Below are positions 35,338-41,647 of a DNA stretch of 64,000 nt, piece after piece; position 1 is the first letter of the stretch; the number at the start of each line of letters is the position of its first letter. Origin of the DNA: JAEUJM01 sp044221555 (lineage in GTDB: Bacteria; Actinomycetota; Acidimicrobiia; Acidimicrobiales; DATDAH01); assembly GCA_044221555.1 (NCBI GenBank), contig JBGAOY010000004.1:248001-312000 (forward strand), given 5' to 3'. A model generated the notes under the pieces. That model worked only from the letters and a program-made list of their open reading frames with translations, searched no databases and was not told the origin of the DNA. The position numbers were made by a program, and so were the translations under genes.

Positions 35338-36422
35338 GCCCGCGGACGCCGACCCCGCCGCACGACCTGCTGGCGCTCACCGCCGAGCTGGTCGACATCG
35401 GCTCGGTCAGCCGCGACGAGGGGCCGATCACCGCGCACCTGCAGCGTGCCCTGGAGGCTGCCCGTGGGCTCTCGGTCACCCGGGTGGGTGACAACCTGGT
35501 GGCCCGCACGGAGCTGGGCCGGCCCTACCGGCTGATCCTGGCCGGCCACACCGACACGGTGCCCGCCGCCGGCAACGCCGAGTCTCGCATCGAGGGCGAC
35601 ACCCTCTGGGGGCTCGGGGCGTCCGACATGAAGGGCGGCCTTGCCGTGATGCTCGAGCTGGCCCGCACGACGCCGGAGCCGGCTGTCGACGTCACCTACG
35701 TCTTCTACGCCCGCGAGGAGGTCGAGGCCGCCTCCAGCGGCCTGGGTGAGCTGTTCGCGGCGCGGCCCGACCTGTTGGTGGGCGATGCCGCCGTGCTGGG
35801 CGAGCCCACCGCGGCGGCGCTCGAGGCCGGGTGCCAGGGCACGATGCGCATCGAGGTCGAGCTGGCCGGCCAGCGAGCCCATTCGGCCCGACCGTGGATG
35901 GGGCGCAACGCCGTGCACCGCCTCGGCCGGCTCCTGGCCCTCGTCGAGTCGATGCCCGAGCGCCGCCCGGTGCTCCAGGGTTGCGAGTACCGGGAGGCAC
36001 TGCAGGCGGTCCGGGTCGAGGGTGGCGTGGCCGGCAACGTGGTGCCCGACCGGGCCGCGGTCACCCTCAACCACCGCTTCGCGCCTGATCGCACACCCGA
36101 CGAGGCCGAGGCCGCGGTGCGCACCCTGCTGGCGCCGGTGCTGGAGGACGGTGACCGCTTCGAGCGTGTCGAGGTGGCCGACGGCGCGCCGCCCGGGCTC
36201 AACCACCCGCTGCTCGCCGCCCTGGCGGGCCAGCACGACCTCGAGATCCGGGCCAAGCTCGGCTGGACCGACGTGGCCCGCTTCGCCGCCGCCGGCGTGC
36301 CCGCGGTGAACTTCGGCCCCGGCGACTCGACCTACGCCCACCGTGCCGACGAGCACGTCGAGCGCGACTACCTCGACGCCACCTGGTTCGTGCTGGCCGA
36401 CCTGTTGCGTCGCGGCGTGTGA
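35334..36422 (+). CDS. dapE: succinyl-diaminopimelate desuccinylase
   Basis: M20-family metallopeptidase of 362 residues that removes succinate to give LL-diaminopimelate. The metal ligands are H72 in AGHTDTVPA, D98 in GASDMKGG, and the EE pair at 128-129 in YAREEVEAA. The lid/dimer domain follows, with the conserved RAHSARPWMGRNA histidine block near 185. Start GTG 35334 has AGGAG eight bases upstream inside the repeat, and overlaps mini-ORF 3. It completes the dapF, C, D, E set in this region. Confidence 0.95.
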   Translation: MSPRTPTPPHDLLALTAELVDIGSVSRDEGPITAHLQRALEAARGLSVTRVGDNLVARTELGRPYRLILAGHTDTVPAAGNAESRIEGDTLWGLGASDMKGGLAVMLELARTTPEPAVDVTYVFYAREEVEAASSGLGELFAARPDLLVGDAAVLGEPTAAALEAGCQGTMRIEVELAGQRAHSARPWMGRNAVHRLGRLLALVESMPERRPVLQGCEYREALQAVRVEGGVAGNVVPDRAAVTLNHRFAPDRTPDEAEAAVRTLLAPVLEDGDRFERVEVADGAPPGLNHPLLAALAGQHDLEIRAKLGWTDVARFAAAGVPAVNFGPGDSTYAHRADEHVERDYLDATWFVLADLLRRGV

Positions 36423-36543
36423 GACGCCCGTCGCCTGGGGCACCATGGCGGCGGGAGGGGAGGGGACGGACGGTCCTGGCTCCTACACTGCCCTGCCTGT
36501 CCGACGCCCGTTTCGATCCGATTGCTGAGGAGACCTCACCGCA

Positions 36544-37005
36544 ATGGCACTAGCCCCCGGCCAGCCGGCCCCCGACTTCGAACTGCCCGACCAGAACGGC
36601 GACAAGGTGCGCCTGGCCGACTTCCGCGGCACCCAGGCCGTGGCTCTGGTGTTCTACCCGTTCACGTTCACCGGCGTCTGCGAGGGTGAGCTGTGCGCCC
36701 TGCGCGACGACCACTCCGAGTTCACCGACGCCGGCGTGGCCGTGCTGGCGGTGTCGTGCGACAGCAAGAACTCCCAGAAGGTGTGGGCCGAACAGCAGGG
36801 GTTCACCTTCCCGGTGCTCTCCGACTTCTGGCCCCACGGCGCGGTGGCGCAGGCCTACGGCGTGTTCAACGAGGCCCTCGGGTGTGCCAACCGGGCCACC
36901 TTCCTGATCGACCGCGACGGCACTGTGGTGGACGCGTTCGAGACGGAGAACCTGGGCGTGGCCCGTGAGGCCAGCCGTTACCAGGAGGCGCTGGCCAAGC
37001 TCTGA
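36544..37005 (+). CDS. peroxiredoxin (AhpE/AhpC-TSA type)
   Basis: Thioredoxin-fold peroxidase of 153 residues. The peroxidatic cysteine is C46 in FTFTGVCEGELC. C51, five residues later, could be a resolving cysteine, an arrangement worth noting because many AhpE proteins are one-Cys. PAPDFELPDQNGDKVRLADF opens the fold and FLIDRDGTVV is typical near the end. A TACACT box at 36484-36489 and a GAGGAG ribosome site upstream suggest an independent promoter with a leader of about 45 bases. It converges on lexA. Confidence 0.93.
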   Translation: MALAPGQPAPDFELPDQNGDKVRLADFRGTQAVALVFYPFTFTGVCEGELCALRDDHSEFTDAGVAVLAVSCDSKNSQKVWAEQQGFTFPVLSDFWPHGAVAQAYGVFNEALGCANRATFLIDRDGTVVDAFETENLGVAREASRYQEALAKL

Positions 37006-37024
37006 GTCCACCGGCACGACCGGC

Positions 37025-37058
37025 GGGCCGCCGTGAGCCGTTCGGCTCGCGGCGGCCC
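37025..37058. terminator. bidirectional terminator between peroxiredoxin and lexA genes
   Basis: A 15-bp stem: GGGCCGCCGTGAGCC (37025-37039) with GGCTCGCGGCGGCCC (37044-37058), one G-T wobble and a four-base GTTC loop. It lies between two convergent genes. Confidence 0.8.
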
Positions 37059-37093
37059 GGCTCGCGTCGGGCCGGGCTCGTGCGGGGCCCGGG

Positions 37094-37747
37094 TCAGACC
37101 TTGCGCATGACGGTGACGACCTTGCCGTAGATCGACACCTCGTCGGCCGGGAACTCCATCGGCGCGTACGCCGCGTTGGCCGGCAACAGCACCACCGTGT
37201 CGCCCTGGCGGGTGTAGGTCTTCACCGTGGCCTCGCCGCCGGGGATGCCGGCCACGATCAACTCGCCCTTGTTGGCCTCGGGCTGGGCCCGGGCCACCAC
37301 GTAGTCCCCGTCGAGGATGCCCACCTCGATCATCGAGTCGCCCCGCACCCGCAACATGAACAGGTCGCCCTCGCCGGCCAGGTCGGCGGGCACCGGGATG
37401 GTCTCCTCCACGTTCTGCTGCGCCAGCACGTCGGTGCCCGCGGCGACGTCGCCCACGAGGGGCACGTGGCGCACGGGACGGCGCTCCACCGCGGCGCCCG
37501 ACGTCGGGTCGTAGCGCACCTCGAGCGCCCGCGGCTTGGTGGGGTCGCGGTGCAGGAACCCGTAGCGCTGGAGGGTGGCCAGGTGGGAGTGGACGGTGGA
37601 GGGCGACGTGAGCCCGACCGCCTCGCCGATCTCGCGGACCGACGGCGGATAGCCGCGCTCACGCATCTGGGCCTCGATGAAGTCGAGGATCTGACGCTGG
37701 CGCTCGGTGAGGGTGACGTCGTCGTCGCGCACGGGGTTCTCCGACAT
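37094..37747 (-). CDS. lexA: SOS repressor LexA
   Basis: 217 residues from ATG 37747 (an in-frame GTG at 37759 adds four residues). The N-terminal winged helix LTERQRQILDFIEAQ to STVHSHLATLQRYG reads operators. The S24 self-cleaving domain has the scissile A103-G104 in VGDVAAGTD, catalytic S138 in RGDSMIEVG and K176 in TVKTY. It represses its own promoter and, by inference, the divergent chiZ-like gene and recA. Four SOS-type boxes lie in its upstream region. Confidence 0.97.
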   Translation of the reverse strand: MSENPVRDDDVTLTERQRQILDFIEAQMRERGYPPSVREIGEAVGLTSPSTVHSHLATLQRYGFLHRDPTKPRALEVRYDPTSGAAVERRPVRHVPLVGDVAAGTDVLAQQNVEETIPVPADLAGEGDLFMLRVRGDSMIEVGILDGDYVVARAQPEANKGELIVAGIPGGEATVKTYTRQGDTVVLLPANAAYAPMEFPADEVSIYGKVVTVMRKV

Positions 37748-37784
37748 GGTTGGTCTCACTTCCGGGCTGACTCACGGGGACGGG

Positions 37785-37899
37785 TCGAACAGGCGTTTGC
37801 ACGCTACCACGACCGACGCACCCTGGCAAACATCTGTTCGCCCGGCGCTTGACATCGAACGGGCGTTCGTGATTGGGTGACCCCCGAACGGGCGTTCGA
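37785..37899. promoter_or_regulatory. lexA promoter and array of four LexA boxes between lexA and the chiZ-like gene
   Basis: The lexA promoter on the minus strand has -35 TTGCCA (37829-37824) and -10 TAGCGT (37806-37801), with a 17-bp spacer. SOS-type boxes: TCGAACAGGCGTTTGC at 37785-37800 (just after the -10), GCAAACATCTGTTCGC at 37826-37841 (overlapping the -35), TCGAACGGGCGTTCGT at 37855-37870, and CCGAACGGGCGTTCGA at 37884-37899. Against TCGAAC-N4-GTTCGA they have 2, 3, 1 and 1 mismatches. The first two suit lexA, the last two the divergent gene. Confidence 0.8.
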
Positions 37900-37939
37900 G
37901 CCCGTTCGGGCACCGGCCGGAAGCCTCCGGGCGGCATTC

Positions 37940-37962
37940 CTGTCACACCCCCTCGGGAGAAT
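37940..37962 (+). promoter_or_regulatory. promoter of the chiZ-like gene resembling the second recA promoter
   Basis: CTGTCACAC, then CCCCTCGG as an 8-base spacer, then GAGAAT. The upstream half is nearly the same as at recA (CTGTCAGAC, spacer CCCCTTCG). The predicted start point coincides with the ATG at 37969, so the mRNA would be leaderless. It resembles PafBC-type promoters; the -10 is weaker than at recA. Confidence 0.45.
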
Positions 37963-37968
37963 GGTCCC

Positions 37969-38454
37969 ATGGTCGCCATCCAGCCACTCGCCGCACCGCA
38001 GCCTCGGCCCGTCCCGTCGCCCGCGCCCCGTCCCCAGCTCCGCCTGCTGCAGGGCGGGCTCAGCACCCAGGGGGGTGTCGGGTCGTCCGACCGTCTCCCG
38101 TCCTCGATCTACCGGCGCCGCCGTGTGGCCGCCGCCGTCCTGGTCGTCGCGCTTGTGGTGGGCGCGGCCATCGGGGCGCTGGCGGGTCTTCAGGTGCTGG
38201 CCGGCAGCCCCGGGGGTGGTTCCCTCACCGCCCCTGCGGCTGCCAATTCCCCGGGGGCCGCACCGTCGGTGCTGCCCTCCTCGGTGTCGCCCGGTGCCAC
38301 GTCGGTGGTGGTGGGCCCGGGAGACACCCTGTGGAGCATCGCCCGCCAGGTCACCCCCGTCGGTGGCGACGTGGCCGCCACGGTCGACCGCCTCGTGGCC
38401 CGCAACGGCGGGGTGTCCTCGCTGCAGCCGGGCATGCGCCTGGCGATCGACTGA
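37969..38454 (+). CDS. LysM membrane protein, ChiZ/DivS-like SOS cell-division regulator
   Basis: 161 residues. The N-terminus is cytoplasmic and Pro-rich (1-50), ending in a basic IYRRRR. The membrane helix is at about 53-75 and a Ser/Ala/Pro linker follows. A C-terminal external LysM domain covers about 112-161 (VVGPGDTLWSIARQ and LQPGMRLAI). This is the layout of mycobacterial Rv2719c (ChiZ), which is also divergent from lexA, damage-induced and a septation inhibitor; DivS in corynebacteria has the same position. Two LexA boxes and a PafBC-like promoter precede it. Function is inferred from architecture and synteny. Confidence 0.85.
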   Translation: MVAIQPLAAPQPRPVPSPAPRPQLRLLQGGLSTQGGVGSSDRLPSSIYRRRRVAAAVLVVALVVGAAIGALAGLQVLAGSPGGGSLTAPAAANSPGAAPSVLPSSVSPGATSVVVGPGDTLWSIARQVTPVGGDVAATVDRLVARNGGVSSLQPGMRLAID

Positions 38455-38568
38455 GCCGGCGGTGCTGCCCACCCTGTCCGGTGTGGGGCCAGCACCCTTG
38501 TAGCACCGATCTCCCGTTCTTACTGTCGTCCTGGTGGCCCCGGCGACGGCCCGACCCCGGGAGGGACT

Positions 38569-39621
38569 GTGCAACGACGATCGATCTCGAGACGGGTACG
38601 AGACACGGCTGCGGCGTCGGTCGCCGTGGTGCTGCTGGTCGTGGTCGCGGGTTGCGCGAGCGATCGCGGCGACCCCGGTGCCGATGCTGTTGCCTCCTCG
38701 TCCGTCACGACAGTTCCCGTGACGACGACCGAAGTGCCGCCCGTGTCGGTGCCCGCACCCACCGAGGTGCCCACGGTGCCGCTGACCGACCGGGCCCAGG
38801 CCACTCTCGAGATGCCCAGCCCGTCATGGCTCGCCGCCGACGACACGGCGGTGTACATCCGTCGTGACGACGGGGTCGTCTCACGGGTCGACCCCGTCAC
38901 CGACGAGGTCACGGATCTCGCGACGATCCCCGGCGACCTGTGCCAGGGCATCGGCGTGGGGTTCGACGCGGTGTGGACCTGTTCGGACTCGGACGTAGTG
39001 GCCGTGGACATCAACAGCGGCGATGTGGGGGAGCCCATCCCGGTCGCCAAGGCTGCGGCCCAGGGCCATCTCGGCATCGGCCACGGCCGGGTGTGGGTGC
39101 TCGTCGGCGACGGCAGTGAGCTGGTCGGCATCGATCCCGAGACGAGCGAGCTCGACCCGCCTGTCGCGCTCGGCGTGCGGGGAACGGACGTGGCCGTCGA
39201 CGACACGGGCGTGTGGGTGGCCAGCGCGGTCGACGACGCCGTCGTGCGCATGGACCCGGATGCCGGTGAGGTCGACCTGATCGTGCGTGGTCTGGCCGGG
39301 GCCTCGGCCATCGCCTTCGCCGACGGCACGGCGTGGGTCGCGGGCAGCAGCGGTACCTTCCCGATCGACATCGGCTCGGGCGAGCTCGGATCCGTCGTCG
39401 GCGGCGGTGCCGGCGCGGACGGCGCCATCGCCGCCGACCGTACTTCGGTCTGGATCCGGAACGCCGATGCCTTCCTGCGGGAGATCGACACCGGCAGCGG
39501 CGACGCGGTGGCCGAGATCGTCGCCGATGTCCCCAGCGGCGGTGACGTGATCGTCGCCTTCGACTCGCTGTGGGTGACGGCCTACGACGACGCCGTCACC
39601 TACCGGCTGCGCCGGGACTGA
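38569..39621 (+). CDS. lipoprotein beta-propeller (YncE/Vgb-like repeats)
   Basis: 350 residues. The signal peptide is followed by a lipobox VVVAGC (C about 32) and a Thr/Pro/Val-rich linker to residue 65. Repeated blades of the type SWLAADDTAVYIRRDDGVVSRVDP, TDVAVDDTGVWVASAVDD and SAIAFADGTAWVAGSSG are typical of YncE/Vgb-like propellers. About six blades fill the rest. Likely anchored outside the membrane; ligand unknown. The start is a GTG at 38569. It lies between the chiZ-like gene and nrdR, which are close neighbours in mycobacteria, so it looks like an insertion in that order. Confidence 0.82.
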   Translation: MQRRSISRRVRDTAAASVAVVLLVVVAGCASDRGDPGADAVASSSVTTVPVTTTEVPPVSVPAPTEVPTVPLTDRAQATLEMPSPSWLAADDTAVYIRRDDGVVSRVDPVTDEVTDLATIPGDLCQGIGVGFDAVWTCSDSDVVAVDINSGDVGEPIPVAKAAAQGHLGIGHGRVWVLVGDGSELVGIDPETSELDPPVALGVRGTDVAVDDTGVWVASAVDDAVVRMDPDAGEVDLIVRGLAGASAIAFADGTAWVAGSSGTFPIDIGSGELGSVVGGGAGADGAIAADRTSVWIRNADAFLREIDTGSGDAVAEIVADVPSGGDVIVAFDSLWVTAYDDAVTYRLRRD

Positions 39622-39675
39622 GCGACCGGCGCCGACCGCGTGGGAACGGCCTGATCGAGTGGCGGGGCACTGCGC

Positions 39676-39681
39676 TAGCGT
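39676..39681 (+). promoter_or_regulatory. -10 box TAGCGT of nrdR, leaderless layout
   Basis: TAGCGT ends seven bases before the nrdR ATG, with no Shine-Dalgarno. Confidence 0.45.
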
Positions 39682-39688
39682 CACCGCG

Positions 39689-40153
39689 ATGCGATGCCCG
39701 GCGTGCGGAGGTGTGGACGACAAGGTCGTCGACTCGCGCACCGCCGACGACGACGCGGCCATCCGCCGCCGTCGCCAGTGCCTCACCTGCGGTACCCGCT
39801 TCACCACCTACGAGCGGCTCGAGGAGCTCCCCCTGGTGGTGGTGAAGCGGTCGGGCGACCACATGGCGTTCGACCGTGGCCGCATCATGAGCGGGGTCGA
39901 GGCGTCGGCCAAGGGCCGCCCCATCAGCACCGAGCAGCTCGAGGCGCTCGCCCTCGCGGTGGAGGACGAGGCCCGGCTGCAGGGCGGCGAGGTGTCGACC
40001 GAGCAGATCGGCCTCGCGGTGCTGGAGCGCCTGCGTGAGCTCGACGTGGTGGCCTACGTCCGGTTCGCCAGCGTGTACAAGGGCTTCGACGACCCAGGCG
40101 ACTTCGAGCGCGAGATCGGCCTGTTGAAGGCCACCGCCCCCAAGGCCCATTGA
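39689..40153 (+). CDS. nrdR: transcriptional repressor NrdR
   Basis: 154 residues. A zinc ribbon with C3, C6, C31 and C34 is followed by an ATP-cone domain at about 47-137 (VVVKRSGDHMAFDRGRIMSGV, VAYVRFASVYKGFDD). NrdR senses the ATP/dATP ratio and represses ribonucleotide reductase genes. Its predicted target, nrdJ, lies 1.5 kb downstream and carries two NrdR-box-like palindromes. ATG 39689 follows a TAGCGT box. Confidence 0.97.
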   Translation: MRCPACGGVDDKVVDSRTADDDAAIRRRRQCLTCGTRFTTYERLEELPLVVVKRSGDHMAFDRGRIMSGVEASAKGRPISTEQLEALALAVEDEARLQGGEVSTEQIGLAVLERLRELDVVAYVRFASVYKGFDDPGDFEREIGLLKATAPKAH

Positions 40154-40287
40154 GCGGTCGCGCCGAGCGGCGCGCCTCGAGATCGTGCTGGATCGTTTCC
40201 GGCTCCCGATGCACCGACCCTGACCACCGCGCCGCGAGCCGCGTCCCGTTCGAGCGGGGCGGGCCCGTCAGCGTGGGCCGGCGGGGG

Positions 40288-41043
40288 TCAGCCCCGGTCG
40301 CGGAGGTAGCGCAACAGGAGCACGCCGTCCTGTTCGAGCACGCGGTCGAGGCGCAGCGGGGCCAGGCCTCCGGGCACGGCGTCGCCGTGGACGATCCGGG
40401 CCGACTCCCCGGCCACCAGGGCGGGGGAGAGGGTGAGGCACACCTCGTCGATCAGGTCGGCGGCCGCGAGTTGGCCGAGCAGGCTGGGGCCGCCCTCGGC
40501 CAGCACCACCGAGGCGCCGAGCCCCCGCAGGTGTCGGAGGCACCCGTCCAGGTCGACACCGCCGTGGCCGGCCTCGACCACGTCGGCCACCCGACGGACG
40601 GCCGCCACGCGGTCGGCGGGTGCGTCGTCGGGAACCACCACCAGGCATCGGCTGGTGGGGTCGGTGAACAGGTCGCTGCCGACGTCCAGGTCGACCGAGC
40701 GGGTGACCAGGGCGATGCGGGGCTTGGCCCACTGGCCCCGGGCCCGACGGGCCTGCTGGAGCGCGTCGGGGGTCTTGGGCGGGCCGTAGCCCTCGGCCCG
40801 GGCGGTGCCCGCGGCCACCAGGATCACGTCGGCCACCCCTCGGATGGCGGTGAACGCGGCCCGATCGGCGGGGCCGCCGAGGGCTCCGGAGCGCCCATCC
40901 ACCGCGGTGGCCCCGTCAACGCTCGCCACCATGTTCACCAGCAGCCAGGGCCGGTGGCCGGGAGCGGGTCGCGCGTCGGCGGCGTAGACGTCGAGCGCGT
41001 CGAGACGGGGGAGCCGACCGGCGTGGGGGAGCAGCTGGCGCAC
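40288..41043 (-). CDS. RibD C-terminal-domain (dihydrofolate-reductase-like) family reductase
   Basis: 251 residues from a GTG at 41043, chosen because a TACGGT box (minus strand, 41056-41051) ends seven bases before it; a longer frame to 41106 would enter the inverted repeats upstream. The fold blocks LLVNMVASVDGATAVDGRSG, DVILVAAGTARAEGYGPP and LAEGGPSLLGQL match RibD-C proteins such as mycobacterial Rv2671. These bind NADPH and resemble riboflavin-pathway reductases; some can replace DHFR. No deaminase domain is present. It converges on nrdR. Confidence 0.88.
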   Translation of the reverse strand: MRQLLPHAGRLPRLDALDVYAADARPAPGHRPWLLVNMVASVDGATAVDGRSGALGGPADRAAFTAIRGVADVILVAAGTARAEGYGPPKTPDALQQARRARGQWAKPRIALVTRSVDLDVGSDLFTDPTSRCLVVVPDDAPADRVAAVRRVADVVEAGHGGVDLDGCLRHLRGLGASVVLAEGGPSLLGQLAAADLIDEVCLTLSPALVAGESARIVHGDAVPGGLAPLRLDRVLEQDGVLLLRYLRDRG

Positions 41044-41067
41044 CGTCGGGACCGTAGCGCGAGGGGG

Positions 41068-41460
41068 CTTTCCCCAGCGTTGGGGGAAAGTTTCCCGGAA
41101 ATCCACAGGTCGTCCCCTTCACTCACACAGGCAGGTGTCCGTAGGGTGAACCCCGTCACAAGGCTGCGGCGTGGGCACTCCGGAATGGTGGTGTTGCGTC
41201 TCTCTCCGTGGCGGGTTGGACGTCTCCTGGGGGTCCCTCGCCCACCTGGCTCGCGGAAGCGTGTTGGGCGGGCATCCCCCTGACCTGGGGCCGCCCGCGC
41301 CGCAGCCCACCCCCATCCGACACGACCGCGCGTGACGCGCCGAAGGGGCCCTGGAGCGAACTACACTGGTGTCAGTTGACCCAGCGCCGAGGCGCCCCGT
41401 CGCCGACCTCGGTGGCCGGAGGCGCCCCGCGCCGGCACGGGGCCAAATCTGGAAAGGGGA
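41068..41460. other. non-coding upstream part of the nrdJ intergenic region
   Basis: The RibD-like gene and nrdJ are divergent, with about 600 bp between them. Near the left end is a perfect inverted repeat, CTTTCCCC (41068-41075) with GGGGAAAG (41083-41090). A near-palindrome ACACTGGTGT lies around 41365. Short frames here lack coding character, and I see no B12-box sequence. The 390 bp are unexplained beyond this. Confidence 0.4.
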
Positions 41461-41547
41461 TTGACGCCCCCAAATCACAGTGATGTAATACCGGAACATC
41501 TTGTGGCCCGGAAGCGCCGGGGGGCGTCGTAGGCACAACATGTTGTG
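41461..41547 (+). promoter_or_regulatory. nrdJ promoter with two NrdR-box-like palindromes 42 bp apart
   Basis: TTGACG (41461-41466), a 17-bp spacer and TGTAAT (41484-41489) form a good promoter. A first box containing AACATCTTGTG (41492-41505 when aligned as a 14-mer) lies at the predicted start point. A second, perfect 14-bp palindrome CACAACATGTTGTG is at 41534-41547. The 42-bp spacing equals four helical turns. NrdR boxes occur as pairs spaced by whole turns and have an ACA..TGT core of this kind. nrdR is nearby. Confidence 0.72.
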
Positions 41548-41647
41548 ACGGCAGCGTGCCGAACCAACCTGGTGTTCCGGTTTCCGGGCAACTCCTTCCC
41601 CCACTCCCACACGAACCCACGCCGAACCGGCACGGAGGACAACATTC

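Noticed and set aside
41085..41115. DnaA box or replication origin signal (ATCCACAGG)
   Set aside because: A single imperfect match with no cluster, no AT-rich stretch and no dnaA or dnaN nearby.
41107..41647. Cobalamin riboswitch in front of the B12-dependent reductase
   Set aside because: I looked for the B12-box consensus and the conserved GCCACTG core and found neither. The paired NrdR-like palindromes explain regulation better.
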